From an archaeon (GTDB lineage Archaea; Nanobdellota; Nanobdellia; Woesearchaeales; GW2011-AR9): 64,000 nt of DNA. The stretch is taken from assembly GCA_018697095.1 (NCBI GenBank), contig JABHSG010000003.1, positions 150,895 to 214,894 on the forward strand. The letters run 5' to 3'. Under the pieces are notes generated by a model. The model did not search any database. It was not told the origin of the DNA and saw only the letters and a program-made list of their open reading frames with translations. Within the stretch, counting starts at the first letter, position 1. Each line of letters starts with the position of its first letter. The position numbers and the translations under genes were made by a program. Of the stretch, positions 43,451 through 51,902 are shown piece after piece.

Positions 43451-44428
43451 ATGATTCCTCCTAAATTAAAAGTTGGCGATGAGATTCGTATTATTGCTCC
43501 TTCAAGAAGTATCTCTATTCTAAGTAAAGAATTAATCCAAGAAGCAACAACCAAATTAGAAGATCTTGGTCTAAAAGTAACCTTTGCAAAACATGTAAAA
43601 AAATCTGATGATTTTGACTCTTCATCAATTAAATCAAGAATAAATGATCTTCATGAAGCATTTAAAGATAAAAATGTTAAAGCAATTTTAACAGTAATAG
43701 GTGGTTTTAATTCAAATCAACTTCTTAGCAATATTGATTATCAGCTAATTAAAGAAAACCCTAAAATCTTCTGTGGATATTCTGATATCACTGCGCTTAC
43801 AAATGCAATCTACCACAAAACCAAACTTGTAACTTACTCTGGGCCACATTTCTCCAGTTTCGGAATGAAAAAAGGATTTGAGTTTACAATAAAATATTTC
43901 CAAAAATGCTTCATGCAAAATGCAAAGATTCAACTGATTCCAAGCAAAACTTGGAGTGATGATGCTTGGTATTCAAATCAGAAAGAACGTAAGTTCATCA
44001 AAAACAAAGGTTATTGGCTAATTAATCAAGGAAAGGCCAAAGGAAAAATAATTGGTGGTAATCAATGTACATTGAATCTTCTTCAGGGGACAAAATTTAT
44101 GCCAGACCTAAAAAATAAGATTCTTTTTATTGAAGATGATTATGAAGCTCACGTAAAAACTTTTGACCGTGACCTCCAATCTCTTTTACATTTACCAAAT
44201 GCAAAATACTTAAGGGGGATAGTAATTGGTAGATTCCAAAAGCAAACTCAAATGACCAAAGACTTACTCACAAAAATAATCAAAACTAAAGTAGAATTAA
44301 ATAAAATTCCAGTTATTGCTAACGTGGATTTCGGGCATACAAACCCAAGGATTACTTTTCCAATAGGTGGGGAATGCGAAATCATCGCGTCAAAAAAAGA
44401 AATAAAAACCACTCTCACAAAACACTAA
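43451..44428 (+). CDS. Peptidase S66 family protein (LD-carboxypeptidase/MccF-like)
   Basis: 325 residues, cytosolic. The nucleophile motif GYSDITAL (catalytic Ser) lies near residue 112, and a Glu in FIEDDYEAH and a His in VDFGHTNPR complete the usual S66 catalytic set. Relatives cleave LD-peptide bonds in peptidoglycan fragments or detoxify microcin C-like compounds (MccF). With no archaeal peptidoglycan, an MccF-like detoxifying role or use on bacterial peptides is more likely. It is embedded in the redox operon, an odd position. Confidence 0.87.
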   Translation: MIPPKLKVGDEIRIIAPSRSISILSKELIQEATTKLEDLGLKVTFAKHVKKSDDFDSSSIKSRINDLHEAFKDKNVKAILTVIGGFNSNQLLSNIDYQLIKENPKIFCGYSDITALTNAIYHKTKLVTYSGPHFSSFGMKKGFEFTIKYFQKCFMQNAKIQLIPSKTWSDDAWYSNQKERKFIKNKGYWLINQGKAKGKIIGGNQCTLNLLQGTKFMPDLKNKILFIEDDYEAHVKTFDRDLQSLLHLPNAKYLRGIVIGRFQKQTQMTKDLLTKIIKTKVELNKIPVIANVDFGHTNPRITFPIGGECEIIASKKEIKTTLTKH

Positions 44429-44446
44429 AAAATTAAAGGTGACAAC

Positions 44447-44833
44447 ATGAATATGAAACAAATAATTATACTAACACTTCTAGCGGCAACTTTGCTTCTA
44501 AGTGCATGCACAACTGCAAACGATCTTGACATTAATAACGCAGACCCTGCTCTTTTAGATTTGGCAACCTGTATAAGTGACTCAGGAGCTAACTTTTACG
44601 GGGCATACTGGTGCCCACATTGTGAAGAACAAAAAGATATTTTTGGAGCAGCGCAAGTTAATCTTCCATATACAGAATGCGATGCTAAAGGTACAAATGG
44701 TGACCCACAAGCTTGCACTGAAGCTGGAATTACAAGTTACCCTACCTGGATTTTTGCAGATGGAACAGTTATCTCTGGGACTCAAACCTTTGACACTCTT
44801 GCAGGTATAACTGGTTGCACTTGGGAAGGATAA
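44447..44833 (+). CDS. Thioredoxin-like lipoprotein with CPHC motif
   Basis: 128 residues. Signal peptide with a lipobox-like LLLSAC (Cys about residue 22-23), then a compact thioredoxin fold with the active site YWCPHCEEQK near 63-72 and a cis-Pro element SYPTWIF. Two further cysteines (TECDA, QACTE) and a final GCTWEG. AAGGTGA lies 4 bases before the ATG. Likely an extracytoplasmic partner of the VKOR protein. Lgt (9182-10000) could lipidate it. Confidence 0.85.
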   Translation: MNMKQIIILTLLAATLLLSACTTANDLDINNADPALLDLATCISDSGANFYGAYWCPHCEEQKDIFGAAQVNLPYTECDAKGTNGDPQACTEAGITSYPTWIFADGTVISGTQTFDTLAGITGCTWEG

Positions 44834-44890
44834 ATCAAACCAAAATAATAAACAAATACGAAAACTTCAGGACAAAGTTCTGACGGCTTA

Positions 44891-44907
44891 GAAATGCAAG
44901 GCATTTC
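44891..44907. repeat. 7-bp hairpin, similar to one at 21985
   Basis: GAAATGC-AAG-GCATTTC between convergent genes. The flank GACGG-CTTA matches GTCGG-TTTA of the hairpin at 21985 in most positions, suggesting a recurring small element or shared terminator. Confidence 0.45.
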
Positions 44908-44951
44908 AAAGAAACAAACAATAGATTTTTTTAATTTTTATTTTACTTATT

Positions 44952-46916
44952 TTACTTTTTTGAATTCTTTTGTATCTCTTTTACAAGATGTTCTTCAATA
45001 GCTTTAGCCATCTCGCGAGTTGACTTAGATTTTCTAATTTTACGTGCTAACCATCTTTTTTTGAACACGTCCTTTATCCAAAAAGCAAACTCATTATTTC
45101 TTCCAAAGTGTCCGTATTCTATCATAGAGGAATCTTTCATTCTTTTCAAAACAATTACTAATTCATCTAAGTACTCAATTTCAGAGCCATCATCAAAGCG
45201 AAATTTTCCTTCAGCCAAAATATGTGGTCTTTTTAGTAATCGTCTTTTAGCAAAACTCAAAAACCATGAAGATCCACTTAGTTTCAAAAGTACAACTACT
45301 AAGATAAAAAGTAGACACACATACCCAATTAAAAGTAATATTTCAGGTCCAAGTGATACAATCCCACTTTGAAACAATATTGACTTTTTCAAAAGTTCAC
45401 TACTTAGCATGTAAGGGTTATACAAAAGTGCCTCGCGAATGATATAAGAAAAACTTTCAATTGGTAGTATCAAATTAGACAAAAAGGTGAGCGCACCTCC
45501 TAGCGATAGTAAAGCAATATTTGTTCCTTCTTGAGTTTTGAAAATATAACCAATCAAATATCCAAGTAGTAAAAATAAACTAATTGAGAGCACTAGTATC
45601 AATCCAGTCATCGCAATATTTGCAAAAACCGGGATGTGTAAAAAAAACTGTGCTGCTAACAAAACTAATGTTGCTTGTAGTGCTAAAACTACAAATGTAA
45701 CACAAAACCTAGCAAAAAATCTAGTTAAGTTAGAAGTAGGGCTAGTATTATTTCTAAAATAAGCTTTTGATTGCCTTTCGATAACAATCAAGTTACTAGC
45801 AAGTATCATCCCAACAAATAATAATAGTAAACAAAGGTAATATGGGAACATAAATAGTGATTTGTCTGATGAAGATAGGATTTCATGTACTGAAATTCCA
45901 AACTTATTCTCAATATCTTGTCCTGAAAGAGCTGCAATCACATTCGCTGAAGTCCCAATGTCACTAAGTTCATCTTCAACTAATCCAATCTGGGTTTGTA
46001 ATGAACTAACACTACTTGAAAGACTTTCTGAAGAACTAAGTAATCCTTCCATACTTGTATCCATTGTGCCAACTGCGCTAGCAAGTGAACCCATAGCTGA
46101 TTCAAGATCATTTAGTACATCAGTAATATTTTCTCCTTCAGTATCTAGAGCTTCTTGCAATGCCTCTTGTGCATCACTTAAACTACTACTTGGGTCTGTA
46201 ATTGCATCAACTTCATCCAAGATGTCTTCTGCATTTTCAAGAATAGTATTGTATGAATCACTCATCTCATCAACAAGTAATACTCCACTAGCTGAATCAC
46301 TAACTGCTGACCCCATTTCAGAATCAATGCTGTCCACGTCTGACTCAACATCACTACTTGATGAACTGATCTCACTCATAGCAAAAGAAGCTTCACCTTC
46401 AAGAATTTGCATAGCTTCTTCTTGTGACAAACTAATACTCAAAACCTCTTCTCCAATTCCACCAAGAACTTCTTTAGTTTTCTCATCAGTGATCTCTTCA
46501 CTGGTGCTCTCAATATTTGCACCGACAGAGTATATTACTTCTTGGGCAACATTAAGTCTTGATTGATCAACATAAAATTCTACATTTTTATCAGAATCAT
46601 CTTCAGACACAAAATTTTCAGGGAAATTAACACACAAATTAATTATCGAGAACTTCAAATCTTCAATACAATCATCAACATTTTCATAATCAATTAAAGT
46701 ATATCCTTCTTCTTCAAGTCCAGTAAAAAAATCAGTTCCAACTCCCTCTTGTGATGAACCTGATATCCCTATTGAAACATTTAATTCTTGGCTTGATGAA
46801 AAAGCGAATAAAATAAGTGCTATAATTAGCATAGGGCCAATAAAAGCTGTGAATGCTGAAGATTTGCTTCTAAGCAGCAATTTGAAATCTTTGTGTAATA
46901 TTGTGAAAAATTTCAT
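44952..46916 (-). CDS. ABC-2-type exporter permease with a large extracellular coiled-coil domain
   Basis: 654 residues. An N-terminal membrane helix (about 20-40) is followed by an acidic, Ser-rich, coiled-coil extracytoplasmic region of about 310 residues, then five helices between about 360 and 555 and a cytosolic tail. This fits ABC-2/YhgE-Pip-like permeases. The gene overlaps the ATPase gene by 4 bases (ATGA), a classic translation-coupling arrangement. Substrate unknown; export of lipids or peptides is common for the family. Confidence 0.85.
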   Translation of the reverse strand: MKFFTILHKDFKLLLRSKSSAFTAFIGPMLIIALILFAFSSSQELNVSIGISGSSQEGVGTDFFTGLEEEGYTLIDYENVDDCIEDLKFSIINLCVNFPENFVSEDDSDKNVEFYVDQSRLNVAQEVIYSVGANIESTSEEITDEKTKEVLGGIGEEVLSISLSQEEAMQILEGEASFAMSEISSSSSDVESDVDSIDSEMGSAVSDSASGVLLVDEMSDSYNTILENAEDILDEVDAITDPSSSLSDAQEALQEALDTEGENITDVLNDLESAMGSLASAVGTMDTSMEGLLSSSESLSSSVSSLQTQIGLVEDELSDIGTSANVIAALSGQDIENKFGISVHEILSSSDKSLFMFPYYLCLLLLFVGMILASNLIVIERQSKAYFRNNTSPTSNLTRFFARFCVTFVVLALQATLVLLAAQFFLHIPVFANIAMTGLILVLSISLFLLLGYLIGYIFKTQEGTNIALLSLGGALTFLSNLILPIESFSYIIREALLYNPYMLSSELLKKSILFQSGIVSLGPEILLLIGYVCLLFILVVVLLKLSGSSWFLSFAKRRLLKRPHILAEGKFRFDDGSEIEYLDELVIVLKRMKDSSMIEYGHFGRNNEFAFWIKDVFKKRWLARKIRKSKSTREMAKAIEEHLVKEIQKNSKK

Positions 46917-48124
46917 TGCTCTTCTCCCTCATTTTCAATTTTTACTTCTTCTACTTGCACTTTTGCTTCTTCCTCTTCTTCTTCCACAACAGATTTTGAT
47001 TTCTTATTATTTTTCTTTCTTTTTTTCTTAGACTTCGCTGCTCTTTTTGCTTTTTTTCTATCTACTTTTTTCTTCTTTTGAGCAATTTTAACATTAGAAT
47101 CGTTTTCTTTAGCAACCGCAGTAATTTTGCCTTTCTCATTTTTTTGAAGATCTACAAATACAGTATCTAAACTAGGCTTAGAAAGTTCAATCTCTACTAT
47201 CTTCTCACGAGATTTTTTCAAAGTTTCCATGATAGCCATAAGTACGTTTGGCGCATCCAAAGTTTTAATCATCAAAAGTTTCCCTTTAAGGTTAGTGCCT
47301 TTAATTTTGGAGCGAATATCTAAACTAAGTGAATTCAAAAGAGCAGTATACTTACCAGGTTCACTATGCAAATAAATTTGCTCTTCAAAACAAGCTTTTT
47401 CTTTAATTTGTTTAGCAGTCCCAAGCGCAGTAACCTTTCCTTCACTAAGAACAACAAACCTATGACATAAGTATTCTAATTCGAAAATATTATGGCTCAC
47501 AATAATAATAGTGGTGCCTTTTGCATTAACTTTTCGCAAGATTTCCCAAATAGCATTACTCAAAATTGGGTCCAAGTCTGAAGTTGGCTCATCAAGAATT
47601 AAAACACTTGGTCCATGAATCAATGCGCATGCAATATCAAGACGTCTTTGCATCCCTCCACTCATCTCTTTTGCCAAGATATTTTTTGAAGCGTGTAGTT
47701 CAACTAATTCAAGTAAACTCTCAGCGTTTGCAAGTAAGACTTTTTTAGAAATACCATAAAGCGATCCAAAATAGATCAGATTCTCCATTACAGTCAGGTT
47801 TGGATAAAAACTAGGGCTTTGCGAAGCAAACCCATACATTTTTTTCAAATCACTTTTTTCTTTGAATACAGATCTAAGAGCAGTTGAGTCGTCAACACTA
47901 TCAACAAGTTTTGTATCACGAAATAATATTTTTCCTTTATCAGGTTTAGTATCAGCAATTAGCATATTCAAAAGTGTTGTTTTTCCACAACCGCTTTTTC
48001 CAATTACTCCAAAAATCTCTCCAAGTTTAATAGAAAAACTAACGTTGTTGAACACATAACGTCCATTATAGATCTTACTAATGCCATCAATTTTAAACAA
48101 ATCTTTTTTTTGGGAAGAAACCAC
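46913..48124 (-). CDS. ABC transporter ATPase with a long charged C-terminal tail
   Basis: 403 residues. ABC motifs: Walker A GKSGCGKTT near 42, Q-loop FASQSPSFYP, signature MSGGMQRR near 153, Walker B VLILDEPTSDLDP and a switch His in IIVSHN. About 310 residues suffice for the ATPase; the last ~85 are low complexity, first Lys/Arg-rich, then Glu-rich. Coupled with the downstream permease through an ATGA overlap. The tail may be a localisation or binding segment; it has no recognised motif. Confidence 0.92.
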   Translation of the reverse strand: MVSSQKKDLFKIDGISKIYNGRYVFNNVSFSIKLGEIFGVIGKSGCGKTTLLNMLIADTKPDKGKILFRDTKLVDSVDDSTALRSVFKEKSDLKKMYGFASQSPSFYPNLTVMENLIYFGSLYGISKKVLLANAESLLELVELHASKNILAKEMSGGMQRRLDIACALIHGPSVLILDEPTSDLDPILSNAIWEILRKVNAKGTTIIIVSHNIFELEYLCHRFVVLSEGKVTALGTAKQIKEKACFEEQIYLHSEPGKYTALLNSLSLDIRSKIKGTNLKGKLLMIKTLDAPNVLMAIMETLKKSREKIVEIELSKPSLDTVFVDLQKNEKGKITAVAKENDSNVKIAQKKKKVDRKKAKRAAKSKKKRKKNNKKSKSVVEEEEEEAKVQVEEVKIENEGEEQ

Positions 48125-48286
48125 AATAATAAACTACAAAATTCATATTTAAAACTAACCCCTGCGAAAAGTGTTTTCAAAACAAAATAATAATAAAATA
48201 AACCCAATTAATCAATCAAATCTTGATTAATCATCCTATCTTTTCAAAAATTCTTATAAACTAAGGGTCAAAAATAAGACTAATCA

Positions 48287-48296
48287 ACTTAAAATC
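48287..48296 (+). promoter_or_regulatory. TATA-like box of the ferredoxin gene
   Basis: ACTTAAAATC centred about 28 bases before the ATG at 48319, consistent with a leaderless transcript. Confidence 0.4.
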
Positions 48297-48318
48297 AAAA
48301 TAAACCGCATTTACAAAT

Positions 48319-48576
48319 ATGGCAAAATTAAAAGTACTTCATTTTAAACCAGACTGCATCTCTTGTGGAGCTTGCGCAGCTATAGCTCCAGAATTTTGGG
48401 AGATGGACGACGAAGGCTTAGCTCAACTTAAAGGTTCAAATAAAATTAACGCAAACCAAGACGAAAAAACCCCTGAAGAACATTGGGAACTAGAAATAAA
48501 AAAAGACCAAAAAGAAGCAAACCAAGATGCAAGTGATGTTTGCCCTGTGCAGATAATCAAAGTTCAAGAAGAATAG
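48319..48576 (+). CDS. Single-cluster ferredoxin
   Basis: 85 residues. Cluster ligands are CISCGAC near residues 14-20 and CP in DVCPVQII near 76, the pattern of one [4Fe-4S] ferredoxins. An insert of about 30 charged residues separates the two parts. Role: electron carrier; partner not indicated by context, as it lies between the divergent ABC ATPase and the broken phosphatase gene. Ends with TAG. Confidence 0.9.
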   Translation: MAKLKVLHFKPDCISCGACAAIAPEFWEMDDEGLAQLKGSNKINANQDEKTPEEHWELEIKKDQKEANQDASDVCPVQIIKVQEE

Positions 48577-48626
48577 AAGACAAACAAAAGTAATAATTAA
48601 TTCAAATTTTCTAATTAAATTATCAG

Positions 48627-49166
48627 TCACATGAAGCTACAATAAAATCCTACCCTCCAATCACCTTTGTCAAAAGTAAGTTCATAAAGGTTACCATTTC
48701 CCATAAGTCCATATTCTCTATCTCCAATTAATCTTAAGAAATCCCTATTTCTAATCCCGTGCCCAACTACAAATAAGTCTCTTTCTGGGTTTTCAGTAAT
48801 GATCGCTTCAAGAGCATTTTTCATTGGTGTTGCATCTGTACCTGGGGCTGTTTCATTTAATGCAGTTAATCTTGCATAATTTTCTCCTAGTGCCAATCTA
48901 TGCTCTGTTTTACTAACAGCATTTTGCATAGTTTTACTTGTTCGGAAGCGATCAGAATTAACAAAATAAGGATTTACTAAAGAAGCGTCTGAAATCTATT
49001 TGCTCAATCTAGTACACTGCAAAACTCCTTTTGGCGTCAAAGTATCTCTTATATCTGTAACTTCTACTGGAACAACTGGCTTTGGATCAAACTTGAGTCC
49101 AATTTCCCACTCTAAAGTTTTGTTATACCAAGTCTGCCCGTGCCTTGCTAAAATAATTTTAGTCAT
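48627..49166 (-). pseudogene. Histidine phosphatase (phosphoglycerate mutase-like) split by an in-frame TAG
   Basis: Read from the ATG at 49166, the frame gives an N-terminal part with the catalytic motif LARHGQTWYN, continues to codon 56, meets TAG at 48996-48998 (codon 57), and continues in the same frame for 122 more codons to the true stop at 48627. The distal part has the second catalytic His in VVGHGIRNRDFLRL. Total length 179 codons fits a small histidine phosphatase. The single nonsense codon is the only lesion seen. An internal ATG at 48929 would yield a 100-residue C-terminal piece lacking the RHG motif. Either recently inactivated, a sequence error, or read through. Confidence 0.85.
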
Positions 49167-49177
49167 TTAAATGGAAC

Positions 49178-50095
49178 CTATCTACGTTTTCCATCTCTAC
49201 TTCCTCTACTAGAATTCTTTTCTCTTTTATTACCAGAATCACTTTTGTTTTTTTCAAACGATCTAAAACTAGAACTACGGTTTTTAGAAGAATCCCGGTT
49301 TCCAGAATCTCTAAAACTTCCTTTTTTTTTTCCACTACTATTTTTTCCTTTGTTAGGATTCACAGCAGGAGCTTTTTTCTTAATTGCAATCATGTAATGA
49401 TCAACTTCATGGGGTTCCAAATCGCGAAACTCAGTTACCATAAATTCAGATCCAATCTCATCGCGTACAGCCTCACAAATTTCAGAAGCTCGACCTTTAA
49501 CTGAGATACTTCGTGCCTTTACGGCAAGTAGGCCAATTCCGCCTTCCTTTAGAAACATCCTAACGTTACGCAAAAATATTTTTGCCTGTTCGCGCTGTGA
49601 AATATCCATGAAAACCATATCAACTTCACATATACGGTGAGCGTAAGTTTCTGGGTGCATAGCATCGGCCAAAATTGGAGCCATATTAGTTCTATTTTCA
49701 CAAATAAAAACCAAATCGCGAACAACTCGCGGTGCAAAGTCAAGTGCAAATACAAACCCGTCAGGTCCAACCATATCTGACACATAAGTTGGTGTATGTC
49801 CATGTGATGCTCCTAAATATAATACAACTGAGCCACTTCGAATTCCAGTATTAACACAACCATTTGTGATAAAAGCAGCCAGTTTAGACCTTTTAGCATC
49901 CCATTCACGGTATACTCCATCTCTTTCCTTAACACAACGTTCACCAAATTCAGAAAGCCTAGTCCCAAGAAGTGATTTAGTATACAATTTTTGTTTACGG
50001 CGCGCATCAGTATAAACTTCAAAGATACCTTGCGGTATGATCTTTTTACCAGATCTTCCTTTCTTAAAATTCCCTTTACCCTTACTTTCTGCCAT
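49178..50095 (-). CDS. flpA: Fibrillarin-like rRNA/tRNA 2'-O-methyltransferase with extra basic tail
   Basis: 305 residues; archaeal fibrillarins are usually about 230. Core features: VLYLGASHGHTPTYVSDMVG (SAM-binding), GFVFALDFAPR, VDMVFMDISQ and the late VKARSISVK, all family hallmarks. The last ~80 residues are a low-complexity tail of Ser, Lys, Arg, Asn and Gly. Known role: catalytic subunit of C/D-box RNPs that methylate rRNA and tRNA. Upstream in the same direction is trm5. Confidence 0.93.
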   Translation of the reverse strand: MAESKGKGNFKKGRSGKKIIPQGIFEVYTDARRKQKLYTKSLLGTRLSEFGERCVKERDGVYREWDAKRSKLAAFITNGCVNTGIRSGSVVLYLGASHGHTPTYVSDMVGPDGFVFALDFAPRVVRDLVFICENRTNMAPILADAMHPETYAHRICEVDMVFMDISQREQAKIFLRNVRMFLKEGGIGLLAVKARSISVKGRASEICEAVRDEIGSEFMVTEFRDLEPHEVDHYMIAIKKKAPAVNPNKGKNSSGKKKGSFRDSGNRDSSKNRSSSFRSFEKNKSDSGNKREKNSSRGSRDGKRR

Positions 50096-50175
50096 TAACT
50101 TCCTCTCTAAACAAGGCCCTATAATATAAAACTACTCAATAAATTCATTAAAATAACAAATAATCAATTAACTCT

Positions 50176-51246
50176 CTAACTAACAATCAAATCATAACAA
50201 ACCCTAAATGTGTAAGGTGCATGTTGCCCGCACTTCACTACTTTGTCAAGTTTCAATGTAAAACCCATCTCTTCGCACAAATTCACAATTCGTTTGCCTT
50301 CATCATCAATTTCTTTTTCATTCAAAAAAGCATACAAATGAATCATCCCACCAGGACGTACCACTGGAAGTGCATCTCCTAAGAACTCTTCAGATGTTTT
50401 TGGTAGCGGCATTAGTACCCGATCAAACTTAGTAAAACCACCTTCTTTTTCTTCGCCATGAGCAATTAATCTAGGAACTTCAACTTGCACATCTCCATTA
50501 ATTAATTCAACGCGATCAGAACTTACTTTATTCTTCTCGCGATTCTTAACTGCAAAAGCATGTGCGTCAGGGTTCAATTCAATCCCTACAATCTTACTTG
50601 CTTGCGTATGTTTTGCAAGAACTAGTGGATATGGTGCACTGCCAGAAAACATCACCAAAACTCGTTCGCCTTTTTTAACCAATTTAGCAATCCGTAATCG
50701 CTCAGAACCTAAACGAGCAGAAAAATAACTTTTCTCTAAATGTAAGTATAATCTAACTCCTGATTCTAAATGCGTTGTATCTTTACGATCTTCGCCAGCG
50801 AGTACTTCAACACCACGGGTTCTAAATTGCCCTGAATGAATTGCTGATTTCTTAACAACAACGTTCACTTGTTTATTAGATTCTAAAAACGCAGAAGCAA
50901 TTTCTTTTTCTTTTCCAATCAAACGTTCATCAACTTCAATAATCATAATGTCGCCAACAACTTCTTGGCTGCGACCAACAAGTGCCAACTCCTCAGTATT
51001 CAAAAACCCAGCAAGCCTATCATTAAGAGATATATTCACTCGCTTTTCAGGCATCTCGCGTTCTACAATCTCAACGCTCTCCAAACCAAGAACTACTGAA
51101 TCCTCACTCCCTTCAGCTAAAGGAAAGTAAATGTGCTCAGAATCACGATCTGGCATGTGCGAAGTATCAAGGGCATTAGTTTCAATTAGCTTCTTCTTCA
51201 CCAATTGCGCATCGCATAAACGAACTTTAACAGCTTTCATAACCAA
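50176..51246 (-). CDS. trm5: tRNA (guanine(37)-N1)-methyltransferase Trm5
   Basis: 356 residues. The N-terminal region resembles the D1 domain of archaeal Trm5. The catalytic part has AIHSGQFRTRGVEVLAG, then FSARLGSERLRI, the SAM site VLVMFSGSAPYPLVLAK, and DRVLMPLPKTSEEFL, which correspond to conserved Trm5 blocks. Reaction: SAM-dependent m1G37 formation, guarding reading frame. It precedes flpA on the same strand with about 80 bases between, giving a small RNA-modification cluster. Confidence 0.92.
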   Translation of the reverse strand: MVMKAVKVRLCDAQLVKKKLIETNALDTSHMPDRDSEHIYFPLAEGSEDSVVLGLESVEIVEREMPEKRVNISLNDRLAGFLNTEELALVGRSQEVVGDIMIIEVDERLIGKEKEIASAFLESNKQVNVVVKKSAIHSGQFRTRGVEVLAGEDRKDTTHLESGVRLYLHLEKSYFSARLGSERLRIAKLVKKGERVLVMFSGSAPYPLVLAKHTQASKIVGIELNPDAHAFAVKNREKNKVSSDRVELINGDVQVEVPRLIAHGEEKEGGFTKFDRVLMPLPKTSEEFLGDALPVVRPGGMIHLYAFLNEKEIDDEGKRIVNLCEEMGFTLKLDKVVKCGQHAPYTFRVCYDLIVS

Positions 51247-51292
51247 TCAAGAAATTACTAGTTTTATAAAACTAAGGGAGAATTATCAAGAA

Positions 51293-51850
51293 CTACCTAA
51301 TATTCCCTTCTTTTATAGATTCAACAAAGGTCTGTACAAAACGAAATATTTTTTCAAAGTCACTATGTTCATTAATTTCCCAATGGTATGCAACTCTTTT
51401 TGTAGAGCGCAAAACTAGTGTGATAGAATGCTCTGTGATAACAAGATAATACAAAGGATAATAAATGTAATTTGAGTGAGATTTAGGTTCAGCAGATTCT
51501 TCTTTCCCTAGATATTTACGAGTATATTGTGAAACAAGAGGAATCACAGGTTTTTTTTTATATTTTGGAATTTCCTTCATCCATAATTCAACAGTTGCTA
51601 AAGTCGAATCACGGGGAGCTAGTGGAAAATATCGTATGGCATGAATTGGTTGTCTATTAATCATAAACACTAAGTTTTCGCCACCAGCAATAGAAACTTC
51701 TAATCCTTTTATTGTTACAGTTATAACAAAACGATCAATCATCTCTTGTCCTTTACTTGGAGATTTACCTAAGTCCTTTGATTCACCTTTGGCATTTGGA
51801 TAGTGTTTCTTAATAATTTCAGCAATCTCTCGCGGGGATACTTCAGGCAT
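51293..51850 (-). CDS. Hypothetical protein, alpha/beta
   Basis: 185 residues, soluble, no family recognised. An N-terminal helix (SPREIAEIIKKHYPNAKG) is followed by several beta strands (FVITVTIKGLEVSIAGGENLVFMI, YYPLYYLVITEHSITLVLRS) and a C-terminal helix with Phe/Glu. The ATG at 51850 is just upstream of the trm5 gene on the same strand. It is divergent from the Zot/HerA-like gene; only 52 bases separate the starts. Confidence 0.6.
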   Translation of the reverse strand: MPEVSPREIAEIIKKHYPNAKGESKDLGKSPSKGQEMIDRFVITVTIKGLEVSIAGGENLVFMINRQPIHAIRYFPLAPRDSTLATVELWMKEIPKYKKKPVIPLVSQYTRKYLGKEESAEPKSHSNYIYYPLYYLVITEHSITLVLRSTKRVAYHWEINEHSDFEKIFRFVQTFVESIKEGNIR

Positions 51851-51871
51851 AAAATATTGTAAAGAATTATA

Positions 51872-51880
51872 TTTATAAAT
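51872..51880 (+). promoter_or_regulatory. TATA-like box of the Zot/HerA-like ATPase gene
   Basis: TTTATAAAT centred about 27 bases before the ATG at 51903. Being symmetric, it could also serve the divergent gene at 51850. Confidence 0.5.
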
Positions 51881-51902
51881 TCAGTGGTATTCGTTTTGTA
51901 TA

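Noticed and set aside
48996-48998. General reassignment of TAG as a sense codon
   Set aside because: TAG ends several intact genes in this window (stops at 25844, 48576, 60837 and 63768), with normal protein ends, so TAG works as a stop here.
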